A DNA stretch of 64,000 nucleotides from G963666705 sp963666705 (GTDB lineage: Bacteria; Pseudomonadota; Alphaproteobacteria; CADEGL01): NCBI GenBank assembly GCA_963666705.2, contig CAXXKO010000029.1:372001-436000 (forward strand), read 5' to 3'. This document shows, piece by piece, positions 34,769 to 44,042 of the stretch (position 1 is the stretch's first letter; each line of letters begins with the position of its first letter). A program made the translations under genes and the position numbers. The notes below the pieces were generated by a model. It was not told the origin of the DNA, made no database searches, and saw nothing but the letters and a program-made list of their open reading frames with translations.

Positions 34769-35039
34769 CATCCCCGCCCAGGTGATCGCCAAGGATGGTC
34801 GCCGCACGGCCAAGCGGCAGCTCTCCGAGCGGTTCGAGAAGGCCATCGACCGGGCGGCCATGCGTGGTGGCGCCCGCGATACGGATTCCTACCTGGCGGA
34901 ATGGCGCCGCGGCACGCCGGTCGCCTGTGGCGACGACCTCGAGGCGGAAGCGGAAACCGCTGCTGCGCACCTCGAATCCGAGTACACGGAGGAGCGGGTC
35001 GCCGCGCTGGTGGCGGCCGAGGGCCGGGAAGACGGGTGA
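34737..35039 (+). CDS. Small virulence-factor-family protein of the corrinoid cluster
   Basis: A 100-residue protein beginning MAALTTVYWRDIPAQVIAKD and continuing RRTAKRQLSERFEKAIDRAA. This matches the small family labelled virulence factor in domain databases, a name that says little about function. AAGGGG nine bases upstream favours the ATG at 34737; an ATG at 34728 is too close to that site. It overlaps the DUF1638 gene by 32 bases, which suggests translational coupling and a shared job with the methyl-transfer proteins. Confidence 0.72.
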   Translation: MAALTTVYWRDIPAQVIAKDGRRTAKRQLSERFEKAIDRAAMRGGARDTDSYLAEWRRGTPVACGDDLEAEAETAAAHLESEYTEERVAALVAAEGREDG

Positions 35040-35100
35040 GATGTCGCCGCGGCCGCCGGCCTTCCGGCATCGATACACTTGCTAGGGACACCACGAGATC

Positions 35101-36015
35101 ATGACCGAGACCGTCCTCAGCTCCGCCACCAAGGAAGTGGTCATCGGCTTCGAGCGGCCCTTCGTCGTCATCGGCGAGCGCATCAATCCGACCGGGCGCA
35201 AGCTGCTCGCGGCCGAGATGGCGGCCGGCGACTACAGCCGGGTCGTAGCGGACGCCATCGCGCAGGTCGAGGCCGGCGCCCAAATGCTGGACGTGAACGC
35301 CGGCATTCCCATGGCGGACGAGCCGGCCATCCTCGCCGAGTCGATCCGCCTCATCCAGTCGATCACAGACGTGCCGCTCTGCATCGATTCCTCCATCGTG
35401 GCGGCGCTCCAATCGGGCCTCGAGGCCTATGAAGGCAAGGCGCTCGTCAATTCCGTGACGGGCGAGGAGGAGCGGCTCGAGGTGGTGCTGCCGCTGGTCA
35501 AGAAGCACGGCGCCGCCGTCATCGCCATTTCCAACGACGAGACCGGGATTTCCGAGGACCCGGACGAGCGCTTCGAGGTGGCGCGCCGGATCGTGGGGCG
35601 CGCGGCCGACCACGGCATCCCGGCGTGCGACGTGGTGGTCGATCCCCTGGTCATGCCGGTGGGCGCAATCAACGCCGCCGGCCGCACGGCCTTCCAGATC
35701 ATAAGGCGGCTGCGGGAAGAGCTTGGCATCAACACGAGCTGCGGGGCATCGAACATCAGCTTCGGCCTGCCCGCCCGCAACGGCCTCAACGGTGCCTTCC
35801 TCGCCATGGCCATCGGCGCCGGCATGACCTCGGCCATCACCAACCCCCTTCACGCCGAACAGATGACGGCCATCGAGGGCGCCGATGTGATGATGGGCCA
35901 CGACCCCGAATGCCGGCGCTGGATCGCCAAGTTCCGCGACCCCGCCGCGGGCGGCGGCCCCGACGGCAGGCGCCGGGGCGAGGGCAGGCGACGGCGTGCC
36001 AGAGGCGATGGCTGA
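35101..36015 (+). CDS. Methyltetrahydrofolate:corrinoid methyltransferase (pterin-binding)
   Basis: A 304-residue pterin-binding TIM barrel of the AcsE/MtgA/MetH type. It has VVIGERINPTGRK near residue 22 and AQMLDVNAGIP near residue 60. It continues with PLCIDSSIVAALQSGLEAY, NSVTGEEERLE, DVVVDPLVMPVGA and TSCGASNISFGLPAR. It would move the methyl group from the corrinoid protein to tetrahydrofolate, completing the demethylation. The last ~25 residues are Arg- and Gly-rich and run into the next gene, which starts eight bases before this stop. Confidence 0.9.
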   Translation: MTETVLSSATKEVVIGFERPFVVIGERINPTGRKLLAAEMAAGDYSRVVADAIAQVEAGAQMLDVNAGIPMADEPAILAESIRLIQSITDVPLCIDSSIVAALQSGLEAYEGKALVNSVTGEEERLEVVLPLVKKHGAAVIAISNDETGISEDPDERFEVARRIVGRAADHGIPACDVVVDPLVMPVGAINAAGRTAFQIIRRLREELGINTSCGASNISFGLPARNGLNGAFLAMAIGAGMTSAITNPLHAEQMTAIEGADVMMGHDPECRRWIAKFRDPAAGGGPDGRRRGEGRRRRARGDG

Positions 36016-38020
36016 CGACGCGCTCGTCGTCTTTACCCCATCCGGCCGGCGCGGGCGCTTTCCCCTCGGCACTCCGGTCCTGGGGGCCGCGCGCAAGCTT
36101 GGTGTCGATATCGATTCGATTTGCGGTGGCAACGGGCTCTGCGGCCGCTGCCAGGTGCGGGTGGGCGAGGGCCAGTTCGCCAAGCACGACATCGTCTCGG
36201 CGGCGGACCACGTCTCCCCGGCCTCCTCGGTCGAGACCCGTTACGCGACGCGGCGCGGCATAGAGGAGGGGTGCCGGCTGAGCTGCCAGTCGCTGCTCCA
36301 GGGCGATGTCGTCATCGACGTGCCGCCCGACAGCCAGGTGCACAAGCAGGTCGTGCGCAAGCGCGCCGAGGTGCGCGCCATCTCGATCGACCCCATCCTC
36401 AGGCTCCATTACGTCGAGGTCAGCGAGCCGGATATGCACAACCCGGCGGCCGACTTGCGCCGCCTCATGGAGGCGCTGGAAGCGCAATGGGGCCTGGGCG
36501 CGGCGCGGGCCGATCTTCACGTGCTGCAATCCCTCCAGGCCACCCTGCGCGCCGGCGACTGGAAGGTGACGGCGGCCGTGCGCGAGGGCGCCGAGATCGT
36601 CGGCCTCCACGCCGGTTTCCGCGACAGCGCCTACGGCCTCGCCATCGATGTCGGCTCGACCACCCTCGCCGCCCACCTCACGGACCTCTCGACCGGCGAG
36701 GTGGTGGCGGCGGTGGGCGGCATGAACCCGCAGATCCGCTTCGGCGAAGACCTGATGAGCCGGGTCTCCTACCTGATGCTGAACCCGGGCGGGGACACGG
36801 AGATGACGGCCGCTGTCCGCGAGGCGCTCGACCGCCTGGCCGGCGAGGCGGCGGCCATGGCCGAGATCGAGCGCACGGACATCTACGAGGTGACCCTGGT
36901 GGGCAACCCCATCATGCACCACCTGCTCCTCGGCATCGACCCGAGCGAGCTTGGCGGCGCCCCATTCGCACTCGCCACCGACATGGCGATGACCCTGCGC
37001 GCGTCGGAGCTCGGCCTCGACCTGCATCCGGGCGCCCGCGCCTACGTGCTGCCCTGCATCGCCGGGCACGTGGGTGCGGATACGGCGGCCGTCCTCCTCT
37101 CGGAGGCGCCGCACCGGTCGGACGACCTGACCCTCGTCATCGACGTGGGCACGAACGCCGAGCTGGTTCTCGGGGACAAGAGGCGCCTGCTGGCGGCCTC
37201 GAGCCCGACGGGCCCCGCCTTCGAGGGCGCCCAAATCAGCTGTGGCCAGCGCGCGGCGCCGGGCGCCATCGAGCGGGTACGGATCGACCCTGCGACCCTG
37301 GAGCCGCGCTTCAAGGTGATCGGGTCGGACCTGTGGTCGGACGAGCCGGGCTTCGCGGAGGCGATTCACAAGACGGGCGTCACCGGCATCTGCGGCTCGG
37401 GCATCATCGAAGTCGTCGCCGAGATGTATCTGGCCGGCATCATCACCAGCGACGGCCTCATCGACGGAGCGCGGGCGGCACAGAGCCCGCGCATCAAGCC
37501 CGAGGGGCGGAGCTTCGCCTACATTCTCAACGAGGGCGAGCCGCCCCAGACCATCACCCAGACCGACGTTCGCGCCATCCAGCTCGCCAAGGCGGCGCTC
37601 TATGCCGGCGCCCGGCTGCTGATGGACCGCCTGGAGGTCGATCGGGTGGACCGCGTGGTCCTCGCCGGCGCCTTCGGCAGCCAAATCGGCCTCGAGCACG
37701 CCATGGTCCTCGGCATGATCCCGGACTGCGACCTGGCCCACACCTCGGCCGCCGGCAACGCGGCGGGGACGGGGGCGCGGATCGCACTCCTCAACCGCGA
37801 GGCGCGAAGCGAGATCGAGGCGCTGGTGCGCCGGGTGGAAAAGGTCGAGACGGCCGTCGAGCCGCGCTTCCAGGACCACTTCGTCGCCGCCATGGCCATA
37901 CCGCACAAGACGGCGGTGTTCGAAAACCTGTCCAAGGTCGTCGACCTGCCGCGCCCGGCCGCCGATGACACGGAACCAAGCTCGAGCCCGCGCCGGCGGC
38001 GCTACCGCCGCCGCGCCTGA
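36008..38020 (+). CDS. RamA-like corrinoid activation protein (2Fe-2S plus ASKHA ATPase)
   Basis: A 670-residue reductive activator that restores Co(I) from inactivated Co(II) corrinoid using ATP. The N-terminal ferredoxin domain has ICGGNGLCGRCQVRVG and a later Cys in CRLSCQSLLQG as 2Fe-2S ligands. The DUF4445 ASKHA part begins with LAIDVGSTTLAAHLTDL near residue 215 and continues with LVGNPIMHHLLLGID, LVIDVGTNAELVLG, TGICGSGIIEVVAEM and VVLAGAFGSQIGLEH. The ATG at 36008 is used; a GTG at 35996 is an alternative. Its presence supports the corrinoid assignment of the whole cluster. Confidence 0.92.
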   Translation: MADDALVVFTPSGRRGRFPLGTPVLGAARKLGVDIDSICGGNGLCGRCQVRVGEGQFAKHDIVSAADHVSPASSVETRYATRRGIEEGCRLSCQSLLQGDVVIDVPPDSQVHKQVVRKRAEVRAISIDPILRLHYVEVSEPDMHNPAADLRRLMEALEAQWGLGAARADLHVLQSLQATLRAGDWKVTAAVREGAEIVGLHAGFRDSAYGLAIDVGSTTLAAHLTDLSTGEVVAAVGGMNPQIRFGEDLMSRVSYLMLNPGGDTEMTAAVREALDRLAGEAAAMAEIERTDIYEVTLVGNPIMHHLLLGIDPSELGGAPFALATDMAMTLRASELGLDLHPGARAYVLPCIAGHVGADTAAVLLSEAPHRSDDLTLVIDVGTNAELVLGDKRRLLAASSPTGPAFEGAQISCGQRAAPGAIERVRIDPATLEPRFKVIGSDLWSDEPGFAEAIHKTGVTGICGSGIIEVVAEMYLAGIITSDGLIDGARAAQSPRIKPEGRSFAYILNEGEPPQTITQTDVRAIQLAKAALYAGARLLMDRLEVDRVDRVVLAGAFGSQIGLEHAMVLGMIPDCDLAHTSAAGNAAGTGARIALLNREARSEIEALVRRVEKVETAVEPRFQDHFVAAMAIPHKTAVFENLSKVVDLPRPAADDTEPSSSPRRRRYRRRA

Positions 38021-38140
38021 TTGGGAGCGAGGCACGGGCGCGGACACCGCCGACGTCGGTGCCTGGCGAAAGGGTGATACCAGGCCGCGGTGATAGGTGG
38101 GGCCTTCCGCATGGACCGTGACGGGGTCCGTGCGCCGACT

Positions 38141-39109
38141 TCAATCAGCCGCGGCCGCCTTTGCCCGATCGCCTGCGACTGGGGGGTGGGAAGCCGGGGA
38201 CAAGTCATCGACGGCCGCGACCCGGTTCCGCCCCGCCTCTTTCGCCTTGTACATGGCCGCGTCGGCCCGCTCGTAGAAGCGTCCGGCATCCTCCAAGTCG
38301 CCTAGGTAACACGCGACGCCGATACTGACCGTGAGCGATATCTGCCCATCGCGGACCGGGATCTTCAGGGCTTCGACCTTGCGGCGCAAGCGCTCGCAGA
38401 CGGTAAAGCCGCCCGCGAGGTCCGTTTCCGGGAGGCACAGCGCGAACTCTTCGCCGCCAAGCCGGCCCATGAAGTCCGCCGTGCGGAGCACGCCCTCACA
38501 GGCGCGGGAAAGTGCCTTGAGGGCCTCGTCGCCAGCGGCGTGGCCGTGCTCGTCGTTGATCGACTTGAAATCATCGGCGTCGATCACCGCGAGGGTCAGG
38601 TCGCCGTGGTAACGCCGCGCGCGGGCGCATTCGCGTTCCAGATGCGCGTCGAAATGGCGTCGGTTGGCCACGCCGGTCAGGCCGTCGGTGGTCGCGAGCT
38701 CCAGCAGGCGCGCGTTCGCCGCGGCCAGTTCCACCTGGTGCGCGCGCAAGTCCAGCATGTTGCGCGCGCGGGCGATCAATTCGGCGTCATCGACTGGCTT
38801 CTTGAGAAAATCGTTGGCGCCGGCCGCGAGCGCTTCGTAGAGCGGCTGCCGGCTCTCGACCGCCGTGATCATGAGGACGGGCACTTCCGCGATCTGGTGA
38901 TCGGCCCGGAACTCGGTCAAGAACTCGACCCCGTTCATATCCGGCATCAGATAGTCGACGATTACGAGGTCTGGCTCGTCCGCCGCGCAGGCGCGCAGCG
39001 CGTCCCGCGGATCCGTGAAGATCGACGATTCCACACCCTCGATCTTGCCCAAGACGCTCTTGATCAGCATCGCGTTGGGCAAGATGTCGTCGATGATGAT
39101 TACTCTCAT
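38141..39109 (-). CDS. PleD-like response regulator diguanylate cyclase
   Basis: A 322-residue protein with a receiver domain (VIIIDD, phospho-acceptor Asp in LVIVDYLMPDMNG near residue 53, Lys in NDFLKKPVDD) and a GGDEF domain. The active-site motif is GRLGGEEFALCLPE, and the upstream RTAD is a product-inhibition I-site. It should make cyclic di-GMP when phosphorylated. Start at 39109. Before an IS1202-like insertion the Hpt gene lay directly upstream on the same strand, and the hybrid kinase is divergent, so the three probably form one phosphorelay. Confidence 0.92.
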   Translation of the reverse strand: MRVIIIDDILPNAMLIKSVLGKIEGVESSIFTDPRDALRACAADEPDLVIVDYLMPDMNGVEFLTEFRADHQIAEVPVLMITAVESRQPLYEALAAGANDFLKKPVDDAELIARARNMLDLRAHQVELAAANARLLELATTDGLTGVANRRHFDAHLERECARARRYHGDLTLAVIDADDFKSINDEHGHAAGDEALKALSRACEGVLRTADFMGRLGGEEFALCLPETDLAGGFTVCERLRRKVEALKIPVRDGQISLTVSIGVACYLGDLEDAGRFYERADAAMYKAKEAGRNRVAAVDDLSPASHPPVAGDRAKAAAAD

Positions 39110-40253
39110 CGGCGGCAGACCGATTGCAGGTTCCGACGCCGCGCTTATACACGCTTCACGAGGCCGAGGCGATACCCGCCCGCATTTCTGTAGATAGCAC
39201 ACGATCTGTCCGTTCTATGTAGCACACGATCTGTCCGGTTTATTGAGCCTCCTGTTTGAAGGGGGTGGGATGAGACGGACAGATGTTTTGCAAGGTGTGC
39301 GCATGATGAGGTTTCGGGATGTTTTCGGTCGTTGTGAGGCGGGATCGTTGAGCCAGTTGGAGGCGGCGGAGGTGCTTGGGGTCGGCGAGCGCACGTTTCG
39401 GCGCTGGTGCCGTCGTTTCGAGTGTGAGGGCGATGCGGGGCTTCTGGACCGGCGTCTGGGCAAGCCGTCGCCCAAGCGGGTGCCGGTGGACGAGGCGATG
39501 CGGGTCGAAGCTCTTTACCGCGAGCGCTACGCGGGTTTCACGGTCAAGCACTTCCACGAGCACCTGGTGAAGGACCACGGCTTCCGCTGGGGTTACACCT
39601 GGACCAAGACGTTTCTCCACGGCCGCGGCCTGGCGGCGCCGGCGCCCAGGCGCGGGGCGCACCGGCGCAAGCGGCCGCGGCGGCCGCTCGTGGGCATGAT
39701 GCTGCATCAGGACGGCTCGACGCACCGCTGGCTGCCGGGCCGCGACGAAGAGCAGGATATGATCGTCTCTCTGGACGATGCGAGCGGGGCGATCTACTCG
39801 GGCTTCCTGGTCGCCGAGGAGGGCACCATGTCGAGCTTCCAGGGGCTGGGCGAGGTGTTCGGCCGGCACGGGCTGCCGTGCGCGCTCTACACCGACCGCG
39901 CGAGCCACTACTTCCACACCCCCCAGGCGGGTGGCAAGGTGGACCGCGACAAGCCCTCCCAGCTCGGACGGGCCTTGGCCCAGCTCGGCATCGAGCACAT
40001 CGCGGCCTATTCGCCGGAGGCGCGCGGGCGCTCCGAGCGCGCCTTCCGCACCTTGCAGGACCGGCTCCCCAAGGAGTTGGCATTGGCCGGCGTCTCGACG
40101 ATCGAAGGGGCCAACCGCTTCCTCGCCGAGACCTTCATTCCCGACTACAATGCGCGCTTCGCGATCGCTCCCGAAGAGCCGGGCTCGGCCTTCGTCGCCG
40201 TGCCGGCGGAACAGTGGCGCGACGTGCTGTGCGTCCAGGAGACGCGCACGGTC

Positions 40254-41637
40254 GTGTCCGATAGTTGGTGGAAATTGGTTTTTGGCGTAGCTCCCGATCA
40301 CGATCGGTTGCTCAATCAGGCGGCGAGGTCAATCGGCTTCTTGACCGGCGCTTGGTCGAGTGTTTGCCAGCCACCGACGCGGCGCATGGTGATCTGCCCC
40401 GAGGCCATCAAGGCCCAGAACAGCATGGCCGCCGTTTCCGCGTTGGGTAGTGCGCATTGGGTCTTCACCCGGCGCTTGAATTCCCCGTGCAGGCGTTCGA
40501 TGGCGTTGGTGGTCCGCAAGGACTTCCATTGCTGCGGCGGATAGCGCAGGAAGGTGAACAGCCGCTCCCCCGCCTCTTCCAGGCTGTCCGCCACGCCCCG
40601 GCAGCGGAGCCGCCACTTGGCCAGGAAGGCCTTGCGCTTCTTGCGCACTTGCTCGGCGTTTTCGGCGTACATCATGTCGGTGTAGTCGGCCTTGACCTCG
40701 TCGTGCAACGCCTTCGGCGCATGGGCGAGGAGGTTGCGCTCCTTGTGCACCGTGCAGCGCTGCACCGGAATATCGCTCCACAGGCTGGCCAGCGCCGCCT
40801 CCAGGCCCTTGCCGCCGTCTACGATCAGAAGCTCCGGCGCCTTCAGGCCACGGCCGAGAAGGTCCTCCAGGACATGGCGCCAGGCCGCCTCGGTCTCCCC
40901 GCCCATGTTCTTGACCGCGAGCAGAACCTTCTGGCCGTCCCGCCGCACCCCAAGCACGACCAGCAGCGGGATTGACAGCACTCGCCCATCAAGGCGCGCC
41001 TTGACGCCGGTGCCATCCAGGATCAGCCGGACAATGTCCTCGCCCGACAAGTCCCGAGCCTGCCAGCTCTCCCAGTCGGTCTTTACCTTGCGCCAGGCGC
41101 GGCTCACCGCGTCCTTGCCGACCTTGCCCCCGAACAGGCCGGCCAGCGCTCGGCGGACACGGCGCGTGTTGGTGCCGGCAAGGTACGTATTGGCGATAAT
41201 CGCCTCGGCCCGTTTGGTCAGCCGCTTGTAGGCCTGGATGGTCTGGCTCCGCCATTCCTTCTCACCGCCATCCCCATCGAGCAGGCGGACGCGGGGGAGC
41301 GAAACCGTCAGCGCTCCGAAGGTGCCGACAAGCTGCCGATGCCGGTGGCCGTTGCGATAACCCTTGGGCGCGCCGCTGCGTTGATAGCGCGCACGGCCGC
41401 CCAGCGCCGCTTGCGCTTCCTCCGCCACCACAGCCTCGATGAAGGCGCGGACGCGAAAGCGGATCGCATCCTCCAGGGGATCGAACCAATTCTCACCGGA
41501 AAATGGACTGGGCGACGTCGATGCCGTAAGATGTTTCATGGCGTAAGCTCCTTTCGGCGGCTGCACACCGCCTTTCTGAATGTTTTACAATCAGGAGTTT
41601 ACGCCAGTTCTCCAATTTTCCACCAACCTTGCGACAC
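40254..41637 (-). mobile_element. IS256-family insertion sequence
   Basis: A 1384-bp element nested in the IS1202-like transposase. The left end GTGTCCGATAGTTGGTGG and the right end read inward GTGTCGCAAGGTTGGTGG match at 14 of 18 positions and continue into GAAA...TTGG. It holds one intact transposase gene. The flanking repeat (40242-40253 and 41642-41653) is imperfect, 11 of 12, and offset by four bases on the right, unlike the usual 8-9-bp duplication. Confidence 0.87.
40316..41539 (-). CDS. IS256-family transposase (mutator type)
   Basis: A 407-residue mutator-type transposase. The DDE residues lie in LILDGTGVKARLDG, LLIVDGGKGLEAAL and TNAIERLHGEFKRRVK. The signature region PVQRCTVHKERNLLAHAPK includes the conserved C..H. 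The ATG at 41539 (MKHLTASTSPSPFSGEN) is preferred over the ATG nine codons upstream. Apparently intact. Confidence 0.92.
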   Translation of the reverse strand: MKHLTASTSPSPFSGENWFDPLEDAIRFRVRAFIEAVVAEEAQAALGGRARYQRSGAPKGYRNGHRHRQLVGTFGALTVSLPRVRLLDGDGGEKEWRSQTIQAYKRLTKRAEAIIANTYLAGTNTRRVRRALAGLFGGKVGKDAVSRAWRKVKTDWESWQARDLSGEDIVRLILDGTGVKARLDGRVLSIPLLVVLGVRRDGQKVLLAVKNMGGETEAAWRHVLEDLLGRGLKAPELLIVDGGKGLEAALASLWSDIPVQRCTVHKERNLLAHAPKALHDEVKADYTDMMYAENAEQVRKKRKAFLAKWRLRCRGVADSLEEAGERLFTFLRYPPQQWKSLRTTNAIERLHGEFKRRVKTQCALPNAETAAMLFWALMASGQITMRRVGGWQTLDQAPVKKPIDLAA

Positions 41638-41993
41638 CACCACGCGCACCGTCGGCAACGACAACACCGTACGCTTCCACGGCATCGTCCTGCAGATCCC
41701 GCCGTCATCGCTGAGGCCGCACTACGTCAAGGCCAAGGTCCGCGTCCACCACTATCCGGACGCCACCTACGCCATATTCCACGGGCCGCGCCCGATCGCC
41801 CGCTACCGAGGCGATGGCGCGCTTCTGGAAGGAGACACCATGAAGAGGGCCGCGTGATGCCGCTCGACGCGACCCGCCCGTGGATAAGTGGACAGCTCGG
41901 CTACGCCGACCTGACCACTTCCCCACAGGCGCCACAACATCAACAGAGCGGTCAATCGATGTGCTACATAAACCGGCCAACTTAATTCGCTAT

Positions 41994-42350
41994 CTACATA
42001 CCCGCCCGCATTTCCTCGAGGGCGCCCGCCAGGATGGGCAGGAGGCGGTCGAGGTCCTCGAGCGCGTTGGTCCCGTTCTCGATATCGCGCGCCACTGCCT
42101 CGATACGCTGGGCGCCGAAGTTTCCAGCCAGCCCCTTGAGGCTGTGGGCGGCCCGCCGCGCGCGGTCCATGTCGCCCGCGACCCGGGCCGTCTCGATGGT
42201 CTCCATGGCGCGTCGGCCCTCGGCTGGAAGCAGGTCCAGCATGAGGCGCAACTCCTCATCGCCGACCACCGAGCGGAGCTCGACCAGCTTTCTCTGATCC
42301 ATGGCGGGCAAGGCGGTGTAACGGTCCGCATGCCCGACCGGGGCAATCAT
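41994..42350 (-). CDS. Histidine phosphotransfer (Hpt) domain protein
   Basis: A 118-residue four-helix phosphotransfer protein. The phospho-accepting His is in RRAAHSLKGLAGNFGA near residue 75. A good ribosome-binding site (GGAGGG, seven bases upstream) supports the ATG at 42350 over the earlier one at 42404. Its last codons come from the IS1202-like element: the original reading would have ended EEMRAGIASAS. It should relay phosphate between the hybrid kinase and the GGDEF response regulator. Confidence 0.88.
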   Translation of the reverse strand: MIAPVGHADRYTALPAMDQRKLVELRSVVGDEELRLMLDLLPAEGRRAMETIETARVAGDMDRARRAAHSLKGLAGNFGAQRIEAVARDIENGTNALEDLDRLLPILAGALEEMRAGM

Positions 42351-42483
42351 ATATCCACCCTCCTCATCGATGAGCCGGTATCGGGCACCATAAACGACGG
42401 CCACCCGAACCCGGAAAACAATAATCGCCGAAGCTGGTTAACAGTCCGTGTATCGCACCCGGTTCCTTGGACACAAGTTTGTC

Positions 42484-43395
42484 TCATGCGGCGGGCCTGA
42501 TTGAGATCGCGGTGTGCCACGCCTGACGAGCTTGAGCGGGGCTCAGGTAGCCGTTCTTCTCCACGATCCACTGGGCATTGTACTGTTCGACGAACCCGCG
42601 GACGGCGTTCCGCAGCTCCGCGATGTTGCGGTAGATGCGGCCATGGATGATCTGTTCCTTGAGCGTGCGATTGAACCTCTCGGCGACGCCGTTGGTCTGG
42701 GGCTGTTCGACGAAGGCGTAGGACGGCTGGATGCCCCAGAACTTGATCTGGTTGGTGAAGTGGTCCGACAGATACTGGGAGCCGTGATCCATCCGCAAGG
42801 CCAGCCCCCGCGCCGCACCGGCGGAGGTCGAGGCATACAGCCTCGCAAGCCCCATGGAGATCGGCTGAAGGGCGGCGAAGCGGTCGCCTCGCTTGCACAC
42901 ATGCCAGCCGACGCACTCGGCGTTCCAATGCTCGATGGCGGTGAATATCCAGCCCCAGCCGTCGTCCACCGTGAACACCCGAACGCCGTCCGTGCCCCAC
43001 ATGAGGTTGGGGGCATGGGTGATGATCTCACCGACATGGGGATTTCCGCCACGGCGGCGGCAGCGATGGGGCGAGAGCAGGTTGTTCTCGCGCATCACCC
43101 GGAGCACCCGCTTGCGGGAAACACGGATGCCACGACAGACCCGAAGCCGAGCCCAGACCTTGCGGTGTCCCTCGCCCTCCCAGGGGGATGCCTCCAGGTC
43201 GGCCTCGATGGCCACCAGCAGAGCCTCGTCCGAGATCGAGGGCTTCGGTCCCCGGCGCTTTGCTGGTGGGCGCTCAGCGGTGGCCTGCTGCCGGGATTTC
43301 ATGGCGTAGAACGAGGAACGGGCAAAACTCCAGGCCGCACAGACCCGCTGGAGGCCGTAGGCCAAACCCGTGCCGGGAGAGGTGGCGGCACTCAT
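42484..43395 (-). CDS. IS3-like element OrfB, copy 2
   Basis: A 303-residue integrase-core transposase, the same protein as at 13738-14643 apart from scattered substitutions and two extra residues (QQATAERPPAKRR). The triad is intact in NLMWGTDGVRVF, MDHGSQYLSDHF and NGVAERFNRTLKEQ. It overlaps the orfA stop by ATGA at 43392-43395. Confidence 0.92.
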   Translation of the reverse strand: MSAATSPGTGLAYGLQRVCAAWSFARSSFYAMKSRQQATAERPPAKRRGPKPSISDEALLVAIEADLEASPWEGEGHRKVWARLRVCRGIRVSRKRVLRVMRENNLLSPHRCRRRGGNPHVGEIITHAPNLMWGTDGVRVFTVDDGWGWIFTAIEHWNAECVGWHVCKRGDRFAALQPISMGLARLYASTSAGAARGLALRMDHGSQYLSDHFTNQIKFWGIQPSYAFVEQPQTNGVAERFNRTLKEQIIHGRIYRNIAELRNAVRGFVEQYNAQWIVEKNGYLSPAQARQAWHTAISIRPAA

Positions 43396-43823
43396 CGCCG
43401 CGACCTCCGCCGCCCCAAAGGGCCGGACGTCTCCGTCTTGGCCTCCAGCAGTTCCACCTGCATGATCAACTCCCCGATCCGCTTCATGGCGATGTCCAGT
43501 TCCGCCTTCACCGGATCGCCCTTGCGTTCCTTGAGCGAGGCATCGATCCCGGCGATCGCCTTCTCACGCCACTGCTCGAGCCGGAAAATCTCCACGCCCA
43601 ACTGCCGCGACAAAAGTTCCACCGGCTCGCCACGCAAAAGCCGCAGGGCAACCTCACGCTTGCGCGTCACCGTCCACCGCTGGCCAAGTCCCAGCGGGCC
43701 TGCCGGCGAAACCTGGCCCGGGGAAAACGTGGACGAGCCAAGCTCGCCCTCGTTTACCACAGGCCCATCAACAGCAACTTTGTTCTCAAAATTGTCGGTC
43801 ATGTTCCGGTCCTCCTTGGACAC
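43392..43823 (-). CDS. IS3-like element OrfA, copy 2
   Basis: A 143-residue OrfA equivalent to that at 14640-15071, with the helix-turn-helix RKREVALRLLRGEPVELLSR and the heptad-rich MKRIGELIMQVELLEAK. Most differences from copy 1 are single substitutions. Confidence 0.9.
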   Translation of the reverse strand: MSKEDRNMTDNFENKVAVDGPVVNEGELGSSTFSPGQVSPAGPLGLGQRWTVTRKREVALRLLRGEPVELLSRQLGVEIFRLEQWREKAIAGIDASLKERKGDPVKAELDIAMKRIGELIMQVELLEAKTETSGPLGRRRSRR

Positions 43824-44042
43824 TTCGATTAAGCCAATTCTGTGTCCAAGGAAATCGGGTCCGACTCATGGTTAACAGTCCGTTACGGGCCGAGACGCCC
43901 GCAATCTTTGCCATCTGTTAACGCGCAAGCTGCAGAATTCAGTAGCCCGTTTGGCGGCATCCGATCCGGCGGATTCGGTCCGGAGCGAATGGCTCGGTAC
44001 CGGATTGCTCGATAGGGAAGAATTTGGGGAGGCCGCTTTGAC

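Larger units (their letters stand above)
39270..41857 (+). pseudogene. IS1202-like transposase interrupted by IS256
   Basis: An ISNCY/IS1202-type DDE transposase split in two. The 5' part (39270-40253) has an N-terminal helix-turn-helix (LSQLEAAEVLGVGERTFRRW), then GMMLHQDGSTHRWLPG, LYTDRASHYFHTPQ and ARGRSERAFRTLQDRL for the catalytic triad. The 3' part resumes at about 41642 with TRTVGNDNTVRFHGIVLQIP and ends MKRAA at 41857. An imperfect 12-base repeat, ACGCGCACSGTC, is present on each side of the IS256 insert. TTG at 39243 is an earlier possible start. Confidence 0.88.
39189..41998 (+). mobile_element. IS1202-like (ISNCY) element with nested IS256 and 16-17-bp duplication
   Basis: The ends are TGTAGATAGC at 39189 and its exact complement ending at 41998. 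Further inside both arms carry TATGTAGCACA, so the terminal repeat is long and composite. A direct repeat TACCCGCCCGCATTTC, 16 bases (17 with a shared A), occurs at 39173-39188 and 41999-42014. The element carries one transposase gene that is interrupted by IS256 at 40254-41637. Removing both elements rejoins the Hpt gene and its downstream diguanylate cyclase gene. Confidence 0.88.
42449..43868 (-). mobile_element. IS3-like insertion sequence, copy 2, with 14-bp target duplication
   Basis: A 1420-bp second copy of the element at 13703-15116, with ends TGTATCGCACCCGGTTCC and the complement of TGAGTCGGACCCGATTTCC. It is flanked by an exact 14-bp repeat, TGGTTAACAGTCCG, at 42435-42448 and 43869-43882. 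It lies between the divergent Hpt and hybrid-kinase genes, so it separates both from their original upstream regions. Confidence 0.93.

Noticed and set aside
34684..36192. A 502-codon minus-strand frame
   Set aside because: Shadow of the pterin-binding methyltransferase and its neighbours; low-complexity translation.
35837..38047. A 736-codon open frame on the minus strand
   Set aside because: Antisense shadow of the RamA-like gene. No domain features, and the plus-strand frame has full motif content.
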